This document shows, piece after piece, positions 43,198 through 52,090 of a stretch of DNA of 64,000 nucleotides. The position numbers and the translations under genes are program-made. This stretch comes from Bacillota bacterium (GTDB lineage: Bacteria; Bacillota; Clostridia; Lachnospirales; Bianqueaceae). The stretch lies in NCBI GenBank assembly GCA_017442735.1, contig JAFRZE010000023.1, positions 1 through 64,000 of the forward strand, read 5' to 3'. The notes under the pieces are model-generated. The model made no database searches. It was given only the letters and a program-made list of their open reading frames with translations, and was not told the DNA's origin. The stretch's first letter is position 1, and each line of letters starts with the position of its first letter.

Positions 43198-46100
43198 TCA
43201 TTCTTCCACAAAGGACCTGGCCCACTCGGTCAGGTCTTTTATTGTGTGGATCCGACAGGTACCGATCAGAGGTCCGGTTACGATGACTGCCTTTTCATGC
43301 TTGACTGACCACCAGCAGATGTCCTCTGTCCGGAGCGTGACCTCCCAGGAGGCTGTATCCAGCATTGTCGTCCAGTATTTGGCTCTGTAATCGTCCAGAT
43401 CTGTTTTTCCGCTTTCATTGGCGGCAAACAGGACCAGCCTCTCATTTTCCGGTTCTTCCACCGCGTAGAAGCGATCGATCAGATCCCCGGAGGAATCACT
43501 GAAACAATGTGTCAGAGAAAAGACCAGTTCTTTGGTCTCCACATCAAAGCAGTCCACCCGTCCGTTCACGGTCAGGATCAGCAGATACCTGTCGGAATCA
43601 GAGAAGCAGATCTCCCGGATCTCTCCCTTGGCATAATGGATCTTTTCGGTAAGAGAATCCGCTTTCTGTTTCTTCAGATCATACAGCGATACTGCCCCTA
43701 CATCGTAAACGACAGCCAGATACGGTTCCTGATTGGACAGGACCATATGGGTCACTGTGAACTCATCTACGTCCTCCGTGATCATCAGTTTATATCCTGT
43801 TTTCACGTTTTTCGCCACGAGCATCATTTTATCCGATACCACTGTCTGATAGAAAGCCGGTGTATACTCGGTAGCCGCGATCGTCTCCTCCAGCATCAAG
43901 GGATAGCCCCATCCGGCGATCCACCCGTTTTTCCCGACGGCAAAATGATCCAGAAAACTGTCGAACGCGTCATACTGCATGGCAATACCATCCTGGATCG
44001 ACGCGCATTCTTCCACTTTCCTGCCGTCCAGATAACAGTCGGCAGCTGCCCATACAGTCTTCGCCCCCAGTGCGCCGAATGACGGTACCGACGCTCCGGT
44101 CGGTTCGGTATAGCAAATATACAGTAGCTGCCCGTTTTCCAGCACCGCCGCCAGGTACTTCTCATCATCATCCGGCGTCTCGTCTATTTCTTCCACTGTC
44201 CCGTCCAGTCCGTAGATCCTTCCATAGAGCAGGAAATGACTTTCATCAGTCGGAAGCGGCCTGAAGTCCTGCTTGTGCAGGGGAAACGTATACGGAGCAA
44301 GACTGACCGTCGCGTCTTCCATGACTATCCCGGTCTCTATTTCAACGGTTCTCACATGCGCCAGATTTTCATCCTGACCGTCCGGAAAGAAACACATGAT
44401 CCTGTCCCCGGATGGGGTCGGCTCCGCAAAAGCGCAGTCGGTGTCGGATGACATGAAACTTTTTTCGTAATCCTTATCGCAAGCCAAAAACATAGCCAGC
44501 ATGAATCCGGGCTGTATCCTTGACGCGGCAAGAACATAATCACTGTAAAGATCCTTTGACTGATTAAAACAGCGATATACCGCAGAGAGATTCTCAACCG
44601 GCAGGTCCATGAAGAGCGCGCTTACAGATTTATCGTCTGTGTGATAAGGGATCTGATAAAAGATCAGCTTCCCGTCTTCCGTGATCAGTTCCAGCTCCCC
44701 GGCTTCTTTGTCTGACCATATCGCGGAAACGACCGGGCTTTCCAGTGTCCAGAAATTGTAAAGGCTCCCGTCTTTTTTATCGATCAGATAGACGCTGTTA
44801 CCCAGAATTACTACATACTGACTCTCACCGGAAACCAATGGTATGTAAGTTCTTTCCTTATATTTGTAATCACTTTTCATACCGGTGGATGAAGAGAGAG
44901 AACTGTACCAGCTGTTCTGGATCATTTCCTGAGCCGGATCCGGATAACAGATAAGCGAATACAGAAGTTTCCTGCAGATCATGGAAAAGTATACGGAGCT
45001 GTTGTCCGACGCGATCTCCATTCCCGGGATCATCTCCGGTGAAACGACCAGGTATTGGATCATGTTCAGCTGATATCCGTTTTCCCAGGTCCCCTGGAAG
45101 AGCAGCACACCCTGCCCGTCTTCCTGCAGTGTGGGAAGCGCGAAAGCCAGGATCGAATTGTCATCGGAAAAATCAGCGCTGTAATCAAAGATATGATCCT
45201 CCGCACTGATACAGATATGATATGGATCGTCCGGAAGGAGATAGCGGCAGACTGTTTCGCCGGTTTTGGTATCCAGAACTTCGATATACATATCCGCAGA
45301 TGATCCAGGCCGCATGCTCGCTTTATCCTTTTCCCCCGGTCTCAGTTCATTGGTGACGTCTTCCAGGCTCATGTTCCAGTCCAGTACCGCGAATAACGAC
45401 TGATCATCGGAGATGACCTGAAACTGATTGGGCAGACTGTATTCATACGTCCAGACGACAGACCCGTCGGTCATGGATAAAGCTGTCAGCTTTTCCGGAT
45501 ATTTGCAAAGTAGATATCCGTTTCCTACCGCGTACAACCGGGGCGTGCCTGTCGTATTCAGAGGGACGTTCCATATCGCCTCTGCGCTCGTCATATCCAG
45601 GGCCGCAATGTTTCCCACCTGGTCGGCGGTAAACGCGATCCTCCCGTCGGCCGAAGCGCACAGGCTCTCGATATCCGTCGGCTGCGAACCCATTGGTACA
45701 CATCGGTATTTCCCAGGACTATAAGCTCCTAACGCGTCATTCAGGAGTTTTTCCACCCGGTGATCGTAAATGTCCGGATCTTTTCCTTCCACCGCAGCCA
45801 ACGCGTCTCCCAGCGCACCGAACAAGTCATAGTTTTCCAGTTTGGAAATTCCGGCGTCCACCAACGCGGTGGAAAGATTCTTTTCCAGTTCCAGGTTCTT
45901 TTGAGAAATCTGCGCGTTTTTCACCAATACCACGCCGACAATGACGGCCATAACGGCAAGACCAGCCGCTGCCGCCATCAAAAGCCTTGTCGTCCTGGCT
46001 CGATGTTCGCGCTGCCACAGTGCGTCGAACGGACAGCCCAGGATAGCGGCGCAGAGCCGCAGACTCTCCTTCTTGAAGCTCTTCCTGTTGATCGTGTGGT

Positions 46101-46560
46101 CCGGGCTGGAGATATTCGCGGCCAGCGGCTCGACGTTCGCCAGGATATTGCCGTTTCTGTCCCGGATAAAACGCAGCATATCCGGAAAGGACTGTTCCGG
46201 ACTTCCATCCGCCAGCACGGCCAGTATATGATTCCGGTCGTGGGTCTGCAGGAAATACTGGATCTCCGCCATACACCACTGAGATAGCTGCAGCTGCGGT
46301 GTACAAATCACGATCAGATACTGTGAATGATCCAGCGCGTACTTGATGCTTCCCGACAGGCTCGCGGAAGCGGGAAGTTCGTCTTCGTCGCGGAAGCAAA
46401 GGCCGAGTTTCTTCCCTCCGGTACGGCTTTGGTATTCCTTCGGTACGACAAAGTTCTCGATCCTCTTCTGTATTTTGATGGCTGCTTCCCGATCCAGCGG
46501 CAGATGCCGATAGCTGATAAAAGCAGCGTACGAGCGCTCATCCGTTTTAGGTGTATTCAT
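43198..46560 (-). CDS. TIR-domain membrane protein with beta-propeller
   Basis: A 1120-residue protein. Residues 9-155 are a TIR domain (YAAFISYRH, then LCFRDEDELP, then SQWCMAEI), with the catalytic-type Glu of WCxxE at residue 99, so NAD hydrolysis is possible. A transmembrane helix is at about 193-213. A short helical region precedes ~850 residues of PQQ/WD-like beta-propeller repeats (for example GRIAFTADQVGNIAAL, YAVGNGYLL). The TIR should be cytoplasmic and the propeller on the other side, as a sensor. It overlaps the isomerase gene by 14 bases and is followed by the DNPH1-like gene. Confidence 0.85.
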   Translation of the reverse strand: MNTPKTDERSYAAFISYRHLPLDREAAIKIQKRIENFVVPKEYQSRTGGKKLGLCFRDEDELPASASLSGSIKYALDHSQYLIVICTPQLQLSQWCMAEIQYFLQTHDRNHILAVLADGSPEQSFPDMLRFIRDRNGNILANVEPLAANISSPDHTINRKSFKKESLRLCAAILGCPFDALWQREHRARTTRLLMAAAAGLAVMAVIVGVVLVKNAQISQKNLELEKNLSTALVDAGISKLENYDLFGALGDALAAVEGKDPDIYDHRVEKLLNDALGAYSPGKYRCVPMGSQPTDIESLCASADGRIAFTADQVGNIAALDMTSAEAIWNVPLNTTGTPRLYAVGNGYLLCKYPEKLTALSMTDGSVVWTYEYSLPNQFQVISDDQSLFAVLDWNMSLEDVTNELRPGEKDKASMRPGSSADMYIEVLDTKTGETVCRYLLPDDPYHICISAEDHIFDYSADFSDDNSILAFALPTLQEDGQGVLLFQGTWENGYQLNMIQYLVVSPEMIPGMEIASDNSSVYFSMICRKLLYSLICYPDPAQEMIQNSWYSSLSSSTGMKSDYKYKERTYIPLVSGESQYVVILGNSVYLIDKKDGSLYNFWTLESPVVSAIWSDKEAGELELITEDGKLIFYQIPYHTDDKSVSALFMDLPVENLSAVYRCFNQSKDLYSDYVLAASRIQPGFMLAMFLACDKDYEKSFMSSDTDCAFAEPTPSGDRIMCFFPDGQDENLAHVRTVEIETGIVMEDATVSLAPYTFPLHKQDFRPLPTDESHFLLYGRIYGLDGTVEEIDETPDDDEKYLAAVLENGQLLYICYTEPTGASVPSFGALGAKTVWAAADCYLDGRKVEECASIQDGIAMQYDAFDSFLDHFAVGKNGWIAGWGYPLMLEETIAATEYTPAFYQTVVSDKMMLVAKNVKTGYKLMITEDVDEFTVTHMVLSNQEPYLAVVYDVGAVSLYDLKKQKADSLTEKIHYAKGEIREICFSDSDRYLLILTVNGRVDCFDVETKELVFSLTHCFSDSSGDLIDRFYAVEEPENERLVLFAANESGKTDLDDYRAKYWTTMLDTASWEVTLRTEDICWWSVKHEKAVIVTGPLIGTCRIHTIKDLTEWARSFVEE

Positions 46561-47398
46561 AGCAGCTCCCTGTACAGTTTTCTTTCAGCCACTTTACGGA
46601 CTTTCTCAAAGCTTCGATCGTCTTTGTTTCGAGCACACAACGGGCATTTCTCTTTTCCGCCAGTTTCAGTCTGTCCGCGAGATCGATCTCTCCGTCTCCC
46701 AGCGCCAGATGATTCTTTGGCGGGTTTTCTTTGCCGTCATGCATATGAAAATGGATCAGCCGGTCCTGATGTTCCAGGATGAACGGGACGTCTTTCTCTC
46801 TTACCGCTTTAGAGTGACCGATATCCCAGGTCAGCCCGAATACCGGACTTTCCAGCAGATACTTGATGGCCTTTTTCTCAAATCCGTGAAATCCATCGGT
46901 ATTCTCCACCGTGATCCGTATCTCGCTGTCCCCGATCCAGTCCTCACAGAAAGAGCGAAAGACGGCAAAAGAGTTCATATAGGTATCAAAATCACGGTCA
47001 TACATCTGAACTTTCCGGTCCGGCAAAGTGATATAGATCCCGTGATGCATGTGCATGTTGATCGTCAGCGGCTGTGTTTTGTCTCCGTATCGATCCCGCA
47101 GACATATCAGCTTTTTTGACACATCGATCGTCCGCCTGACCGTTTCCAGATAGGCTTTCGAGACAAGCGGATTGAAGTCCGCGATATTCAGATTCTCATC
47201 CAGATGGATGGTATAATAGATCCCGGTCTTTTCTGCCAGATGCAAAAATCTGTCCGTTTCCTCCAGCTGATCGATCTGATATTCCGGAAAATTCATATTC
47301 AATTCAATGAACCGAAGTCCCAGTTCCCCGCAAAGCGCCGCGTTTTCCTCCAGCGTCCGGTTTTCGATCAGTGTGGGCATACCAAATTGTATCATCTC
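46547..47398 (-). CDS. Sugar phosphate isomerase/epimerase-type TIM-barrel protein
   Basis: A 283-residue xylose-isomerase-like TIM barrel (AP_endonuc_2 superfamily). Metal-binding positions are suggested by ITVENTDG, TWDIGHSK and IHFHMHDGKE, then CVLETK. Such enzymes isomerise or epimerise sugars, or act as endonuclease IV relatives. AGGAG fits the ATG at 47398; a longer in-frame upstream reading is not protein-like and runs into a terminator and the YciI gene. Its stop overlaps the TIR gene start by 14 bases, so the two are coupled. Confidence 0.82.
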   Translation of the reverse strand, partial: EMIQFGMPTLIENRTLEENAALCGELGLRFIELNMNFPEYQIDQLEETDRFLHLAEKTGIYYTIHLDENLNIADFNPLVSKAYLETVRRTIDVSKKLICLRDRYGDKTQPLTINMHMHHGIYITLPDRKVQMYDRDFDTYMNSFAVFRSFCEDWIGDSEIRITVENTDGFHGFEKKAIKYLLESPVFGLTWDIGHSKAVREKDVPFILEHQDRLIHFHMHDGKENPPKNHLALGDGEIDLADRLKLAEKRNARCVLETKTIEALRKSVKWLKENCTGSCYEYT

Positions 47399-47462
47399 AT
47401 CCGCTCCTGTTTTCTGTATGTGTTTCATCATAACACAAATCCGCCGGCATTTCATTTCTTTC

Positions 47463-47502
47463 CAAAAAAAATCGCAGGGGCCCTGTTCACAGGTTCCCTG
47501 CG
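47463..47502 (-). terminator. Strong terminator after the YciI gene
   Basis: CGCAGGG with inner CCTGT pairs with ACAGG and CCCTGCG, and the minus strand continues with a run of eight T. It separates the YciI unit from the isomerase-TIR operon. Confidence 0.85.
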
Positions 47503-47522
47503 GCTTTATTGTCCCTATGGCC

Positions 47523-47819
47523 TCAGACGCTCTTGTTATCCACAACGACCGCGTTGTACGGCTCGATGCGCACTTCCTGCCAGACATGTTCGGTATAATA
47601 AGGCTCATTGGCCAGATACTCATCCAGTTCCGCCTTGTTCTCCACCTTCAGAACGAGGACCGATCCTTTCAGTTTTCCTTCCTCATCCAGCATGCCGCCG
47701 GCAATGATCACCTGGCCTTTCTCTTTCATGCGCGCGATGTTCGCCAGATGTCCCGGACGGACGCTCATCCTTTTCTCGAGCATATTCGGGCCGTCAAATC
47801 CCATGATCACAAACTGCAT
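47523..47819 (-). CDS. YciI-family protein
   Basis: A 98-residue YciI-like ferredoxin-fold protein. MQFVIMGFDGP at the start, RPGHLANIARMKEKGQVIIAGGML in the centre with the conserved His, and FDxY-like LANEPYYTEHVW near the end match the family. YciI proteins are small dehydratase or hydrolase-like enzymes of unclear role. It lies 26 bp after the HxlR regulator and ends at a strong terminator, so the two form a short operon. Confidence 0.85.
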   Translation of the reverse strand: MQFVIMGFDGPNMLEKRMSVRPGHLANIARMKEKGQVIIAGGMLDEEGKLKGSVLVLKVENKAELDEYLANEPYYTEHVWQEVRIEPYNAVVVDNKSV

Positions 47820-47845
47820 GACATATCCTCCTTCTATGAGTGTTT

Positions 47846-48226
47846 TTACTCTTTTTCACAATTGCGGCTTTCTTCCCGGATCTGCTCCGCGCCCCAGTCC
47901 CGAAGCGCCAGAAGCGCGGGAAGAAGGGTCTTTCCCTTACAGCTCAGGGTATATTCCACTCTCGGCGGAATACAGTCATACTGAATCCGCTCGATCATTT
48001 TATGCTCTTCCAGCTCGTCCAGTGTCTTGGAAAGCATGGCATCCGTCAGCTTCAGCGCTTTTCGGATCTCGGAAAACCGCATAGGCTTTTCGCTTTTCGC
48101 CAGTTGCCAGAGGATCGGGATCTTCCATTTCTGTCCGATCACCGATACCGCGTACATGATCGGGCAGATGTTGCCTCCTTCCCGGATCCTGGCTAAAATC
48201 TCCTGATACTTTTCTTCCCAAGTCAT
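47846..48226 (-). CDS. HxlR-family transcriptional regulator
   Basis: A 126-residue winged-helix regulator. CPIMYAVSVIGQKWKIPILWQLA, then MRFSEIRKAL, then LSKTLDELEEHKMIERIQY and PPRVEYTLSCKG form the HxlR/MarR-like fold. The conserved early Cys may sense electrophiles or redox state. The ATG at 48226 is preferred over a GTG 18 bases upstream that lacks a site; both are possible. It is divergent from an amino-acid ABC importer across a 127-bp intergenic region with direct repeats. Confidence 0.88.
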   Translation of the reverse strand: MTWEEKYQEILARIREGGNICPIMYAVSVIGQKWKIPILWQLAKSEKPMRFSEIRKALKLTDAMLSKTLDELEEHKMIERIQYDCIPPRVEYTLSCKGKTLLPALLALRDWGAEQIREESRNCEKE

Positions 48227-48255
48227 TTGAAAAATAAACCTCACTATGAAAAAAG

Positions 48256-48296
48256 ATAGTACTTGTAAAAAGAATTGTTGTGTGATAGTATTGTAA
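48256..48296. promoter_or_regulatory. Direct repeats overlapping a promoter between HxlR and importer genes
   Basis: GATAGTACTTGTAA (48255-48268) and GATAGTATTGTAA (48284-48296) are near-identical direct repeats ~29 bp apart. They flank a plausible plus-strand promoter, TTGTAA (48263-48268) and TAGTAT (48286-48291), 17 bp spacing. Their position suggests an operator, perhaps for the HxlR regulator; this is inferred. Confidence 0.45.
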
Positions 48297-48353
48297 CCCT
48301 AAAGACTATTTTTTTCAAGATGTTTTTAGAAATCATTTTCAGGAGGAAAAACA

Positions 48354-49154
48354 ATGATGAAAAAGTTCCTGGCTCTGCTGCTCGTAGCAGTCCTGTGTGT
48401 CACATTAAGCGGATGTGCTCAGAAGTCAGCGGAAAAGAGCCTTCTTGATACCATTAAGGAACGCGGCACCCTCATCGTCGGTACGGAAGGGACATGGAGC
48501 CCCTACACGTACCACGATACAGCGACAGATGAACTCGTCGGCTTTGAAGTCGAAGTTGCCAAGTACATCGCTGATTATATGGGCGTAAAAATCGAATTCG
48601 TCGAGACCGCGTGGAGCTCGATCTTCGCCGCACTGGACGCCGGTCAGATCGATACCGTAATCAACAGTGTTTCCTATAACGAGGAAAGAGCCCAGAAATA
48701 CGACTTCTCTGAACCCTATAACTATACCCAGTACGCCATTATGACCCTTGCGGACAACGACGAGATCAATTCTCTCGCCGACGTGGCAGGTAAAGTTTCC
48801 GCCAACGATCCCACCAGTACGATCGGTATGTTCGCCGAGAAAAACGGTGTCATCTTTGACGAAGTTAAGGAAGCCGCTCAGGCGATCAGCGAAGTCAAGA
48901 ATGGTCGTGCCGAAGTCACCTTCAGCACTACTGTCGGTTTTGCGGACTACTTCAAGAACCATCCGGAAGAAGCAGCTCTGTTCAAAGTGATCGTTGTCAG
49001 TGATCCCGAACCCAACGCCTATGTCCCCTGCCTGAAAGGCAACGAAGACTTCATCGCTATCGTCAATGAAGCCCTGGCACAGGCCAAAACGGACGGCACC
49101 CTGTCTGCCCTTGCCCTGAAATATTTTGATGTCGATACTACTACCGGAGAATAA
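48354..49154 (+). CDS. Amino-acid ABC transporter substrate-binding lipoprotein
   Basis: A 266-residue lipoprotein of the polar-amino-acid family. The signal peptide ends in LSGC, placing the lipidated Cys near residue 22. The mature protein has the family pattern GTLIVGTEGTWSPYTYHD, GFEVEVAKYIADYMG, WSSIFAALDAGQIDTVIN and YNYTQYAIM. It delivers its ligand to the permease and ATPase encoded next. The operon context with D-cysteine desulfhydrase suggests cystine or another sulfur amino acid. AGGAGG precedes the start. Confidence 0.92.
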   Translation: MMKKFLALLLVAVLCVTLSGCAQKSAEKSLLDTIKERGTLIVGTEGTWSPYTYHDTATDELVGFEVEVAKYIADYMGVKIEFVETAWSSIFAALDAGQIDTVINSVSYNEERAQKYDFSEPYNYTQYAIMTLADNDEINSLADVAGKVSANDPTSTIGMFAEKNGVIFDEVKEAAQAISEVKNGRAEVTFSTTVGFADYFKNHPEEAALFKVIVVSDPEPNAYVPCLKGNEDFIAIVNEALAQAKTDGTLSALALKYFDVDTTTGE

Positions 49155-49165
49155 TTGAGTTTACA

Positions 49166-49828
49166 ATGACTGAACGAATCCTCACCGAACTCGTAGAGTC
49201 CTTCTGGAAACTGTTCATGGTCGGCCTGAAAGTCACGATCCCGCTGACGCTGGCCGCCTTTTCCACCGGACTTCTCATCGCTTTTCTCGTCGCGCTCGTA
49301 CAGATCGCCAAAGTGCCGGTCATGAAGCGCCTGGTCAGGGTCTATATCTGGATCATCCGATGCACTCCCATGATCGTACAGCTGTTTGTCGTGTACTTCG
49401 GCCTTCCTACGATCGGGATCAAGTTCAATTCCTTTACCAGCGCATGGATCGTCATGTCGCTCAGTATTGGCGCGTACTGCTCGGAAACCGTCCGCGCGGC
49501 GATCGAATCTGTGCCGGTCGGACAGCTCGAAGCCTGTTACTGCGACGGCCTTACCTTCTGGCAGGCGATGATCCACGTCATCGTGCCGCAGGCACTTCGG
49601 ACCGCGTTTCCACCCCTTTCCAACTCGATCATCGGTCTTGTCAAGGATACTTCCCTGGCCTACAGTGTCGCGCTGGTCGAGATCCTGGCCACGGCCCAGC
49701 GTATCGCTGCCCGGACCTATGACTACTTCTGGCTCTATCTTGAAGCCGGTCTGATCTATCTGATCTTCTGTTCGATCCTGACCGTCCTCCAGCGAAAAGC
49801 GGAAGCCGCCCTGGAGAGGAGACGATAA
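49166..49828 (+). CDS. Amino-acid ABC transporter permease
   Basis: A 220-residue His/Glu/Gln/Arg/opine-type permease with about five transmembrane helices. The EAA loop FWQAMIHVIVPQALR lies near residue 140, followed by LVKDTSLAYSVALVEIL. Length is standard. It begins 11 bp after the binding-protein gene with a weak ribosome site and ends one base before the ATPase gene, so translation is likely coupled. Confidence 0.93.
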   Translation: MTERILTELVESFWKLFMVGLKVTIPLTLAAFSTGLLIAFLVALVQIAKVPVMKRLVRVYIWIIRCTPMIVQLFVVYFGLPTIGIKFNSFTSAWIVMSLSIGAYCSETVRAAIESVPVGQLEACYCDGLTFWQAMIHVIVPQALRTAFPPLSNSIIGLVKDTSLAYSVALVEILATAQRIAARTYDYFWLYLEAGLIYLIFCSILTVLQRKAEAALERRR

Positions 49829-49829
49829 G

Positions 49830-50630
49830 ATGCTGAGCCTTCGAAACGTGTATAAAAAGTTCGGTGACAATGTCGTTCTGAACAATGTCAGCCTGGATGT
49901 CAATCAGGGTGACGTGGTCGCTATCCTCGGCCCCAGCGGCTCCGGCAAAACGACCCTGCTTCGCTGTGCCGGATACCTGACTAAAGCGGACAGCGGCACG
50001 CTCATCCTGAATGATCGTCAGTATGATATGAAAAAGATCTCTTCCAGGGATCTTCGGGAATATCGCCAGAAAGTCGGTTTTGTTTTTCAGAACTTCAATC
50101 TGTACGGAAATAAGACCGCCCTCGGAAATGTGACCTTAGGTCTTCGGGTATCTCAGAAGATGCCGAAAGCCCAGGCCGAGGAGATCGGCAGGAATCTGCT
50201 CGAACGGGTCGGCCTTGCGGACAGAATGGACTATTATCCTTCCAAGCTCTCCGGCGGTCAGCAGCAGCGTGTAGCGATTGCTCGCGCGCTCGCGACCAAT
50301 CCGGAAGTTGTATTCTTTGATGAGCCTACTTCGGCGCTCGATCCGGAGCTGACCGGCGAGGTTCTGAACGTCATCAAACAACTGGCCGATGAAGGCTGGA
50401 CGATGCTGGTAGTCACCCACGAAATGGAATTCGCGAAGAAGGTCGCGACCCGGGTCGTGTTCATGGAAGACGGCGAGATCGTGGAAGAGAATACCGCGAA
50501 AGAGTTCTTCGAGAACCCTCAGAAAGAACGGACGAAAGAGTTTATCTTCAAATCAACGACCTGGGCGTCCACGACGAAAAAGGATGATCCCGCGGTCGAA
50601 AGCACGGCACAGGAAACAATCGAATCATAA
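49830..50630 (+). CDS. Amino-acid ABC transporter ATPase
   Basis: A 266-residue ATPase of the polar-amino-acid importer family. Walker A GPSGSGKTT is near residue 34, signature LSGGQQQR near 140 and Walker B VVFFDEPTSALDP near 160, then the switch His in VTHEMEFAKKVA. The last ~30 residues are a charged tail. It energises the adjacent permease. The next gene (VOC) starts 15 bp after its stop. Confidence 0.94.
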   Translation: MLSLRNVYKKFGDNVVLNNVSLDVNQGDVVAILGPSGSGKTTLLRCAGYLTKADSGTLILNDRQYDMKKISSRDLREYRQKVGFVFQNFNLYGNKTALGNVTLGLRVSQKMPKAQAEEIGRNLLERVGLADRMDYYPSKLSGGQQQRVAIARALATNPEVVFFDEPTSALDPELTGEVLNVIKQLADEGWTMLVVTHEMEFAKKVATRVVFMEDGEIVEENTAKEFFENPQKERTKEFIFKSTTWASTTKKDDPAVESTAQETIES

Positions 50631-50645
50631 TCGGAGGAAATGATC

Positions 50646-51032
50646 ATGTATCTCAGAAATGTAGGTATCTTCGTCAAAGATCTGGAAGGAGCCAAGGCCT
50701 TCTTCGAAAGCTATTTCGGAGCCAAAGTTCTCAAGACCTATGACAATCCGGAGAAAAACTATTATTCTTACATCATGCATATGGACGGAGCCGGCTGGAT
50801 CGAGCTGATGTGCAAGCCGGAGACCGTCGATCTTCCCAAGGATCCGAATCGTCTGGGCCTTGCTCACATTTGCATCTGCGCAGATACCCGCGAGCAGCTG
50901 AACACCATTATTGCCCGGTTCAAGGAAGACGGTTATCTCATTCAGTATGAGCCCTCTTCACCGGAAGGCCCCGGAGAAGTCCGCGCGGTCACCTTCGAGG
51001 ATATCGTCATCGAAGTCAACTACGGTTATTGA
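50646..51032 (+). CDS. VOC-family (glyoxalase-fold) protein
   Basis: A 128-residue vicinal-oxygen-chelate protein. YLRNVGIFVKDLEGAKAFFESYFGAKV, then GWIELM with the metal-ligand Glu, LAHICICADT with a His, and EDIVIEVNYGY form the paired beta-alpha-beta-beta-beta units. AGGAGG is nine bases before ATG 50646, better than the ATG six bases upstream. Substrate unknown; it is embedded in the amino-acid import/desulfhydrase operon, its stop one base before the next start. Confidence 0.85.
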   Translation: MYLRNVGIFVKDLEGAKAFFESYFGAKVLKTYDNPEKNYYSYIMHMDGAGWIELMCKPETVDLPKDPNRLGLAHICICADTREQLNTIIARFKEDGYLIQYEPSSPEGPGEVRAVTFEDIVIEVNYGY

Positions 51033-51033
51033 T

Positions 51034-52032
51034 ATGCTGACGGAAAAGCTCGATCAGATCGACCGGATCTCGCTCGCCTCTCTTCCCACGCCCATCTATC
51101 CGCTGAAGAATGTTTCCCGGGAACTGGGCAAGTCCATCTGGATCAAACGGGATGACTTCACCGGTGTGGAAATGTCCGGAAACAAAGTCCGGAAGCTGGA
51201 ATTTTCCATCGCTCAGGCTTTAAAGGAAGGCGCGGATGTACTGATCACGGCCGGAGGGATCCAGTCCAATCACGCGCGGGCGACCGCCGCGGCGGCTGCC
51301 AGGCTGGGACTTTGTTCCCATCTGGTACTGGAGATCTCCAAAGATCCGGATACCGAAGGCAATTATCTGCTGGATCAGATGTTCGGTGCGAAGATCACCC
51401 TGCTGGATGAAAACGGAGATGTTTCCGTTTCCGAAAAGATCGAAGAGATCGCCGAAGCGTACCGGCAGGAGGGCAAAAAGCCCTATATCATTCCCGTCGG
51501 CGCGTCGAACGGCATAGGCAACTTTGGCTATCTGAACGCTTTCAGGGAGATCATGGCTCAGGAAGAGAAGCTGGGCGTCACCTTTGACGCGATCGTCTGT
51601 GCCACCGGATCCGGCGGTACTTACAGCGGCCTGTATCTTGGAAACAAGCTGTTTGACCGGAAGAAAAAGATCGTTGGCGTCACGGTCTGCTACAACAAGG
51701 ACCATTTTACCGAAGTCTGCGGGACGATCGTTAATGAAACGCTCTCTCTTCTGGGAGAAAGCCCGGATGAAGATAAGGATTTTACCTTTATCGACGGATA
51801 TAAAGGCCTGGGATACGCAATCTCCAAACCCGATGAACTGAGATTTATCGCGGACATCGCCGCGAAAGAAGGGATCATCCTCGATCCCGTCTATACCGGC
51901 AAAGCTTTCTACGGACTATACAGTGAAGTAAAGAAGGGAACCTTTGATTCCTGCGAAAACATCCTGTTCATCCATACCGGAGGCCAGTACGGCCTCTTCC
52001 CCAAGCAGGGACAGATGGCCGAGGTGCTGTAA
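51034..52032 (+). CDS. dcyD: D-cysteine desulfhydrase / ACC deaminase-family PLP enzyme
   Basis: A 332-residue fold-type II PLP enzyme of the D-cysteine desulfhydrase family, converting D-cysteine to pyruvate, ammonia and sulfide. The PLP lysine is in SGNKVRKLEF (residue about 51). GGIQSNHARATAAAAARLG binds phosphate, and CATGSGGTYSGLYLG is the serine/threonine loop. The N-terminal LPTPIYPL is typical. The start at 51034 follows the VOC stop by one base and lacks its own site, so it is translationally coupled. A sulfur-amino-acid role for the operon is inferred. Confidence 0.85.
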   Translation: MLTEKLDQIDRISLASLPTPIYPLKNVSRELGKSIWIKRDDFTGVEMSGNKVRKLEFSIAQALKEGADVLITAGGIQSNHARATAAAAARLGLCSHLVLEISKDPDTEGNYLLDQMFGAKITLLDENGDVSVSEKIEEIAEAYRQEGKKPYIIPVGASNGIGNFGYLNAFREIMAQEEKLGVTFDAIVCATGSGGTYSGLYLGNKLFDRKKKIVGVTVCYNKDHFTEVCGTIVNETLSLLGESPDEDKDFTFIDGYKGLGYAISKPDELRFIADIAAKEGIILDPVYTGKAFYGLYSEVKKGTFDSCENILFIHTGGQYGLFPKQGQMAEVL

Positions 52033-52047
52033 AACGACCGAAATTCA

Positions 52048-52087
52048 AAAGGACTGAAAAACGAATCCTTCGTTTCTTCAGTCCTTT
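52048..52087. terminator. Terminator after the desulfhydrase gene
   Basis: AAAGGACTGAA with inner AAACGAA pairs with TTCGTTT and TTCAGTCCTTT, followed by ATTTTATT. The A-rich 5' side gives a T-run on the minus strand too, so it likely ends the methyltransferase gene as well. Confidence 0.75.
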
Positions 52088-52090
52088 ATT

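Noticed and set aside
47399-47623. Upstream extension of the isomerase gene
   Set aside because: It would run through the strong terminator at 47463-47502 and into the YciI gene; the residues are not protein-like.
50911-51033. N-terminal extension of the desulfhydrase
   Set aside because: It overlaps the VOC gene and does not resemble the family; the ATG at 51034 gives the standard N-terminus.
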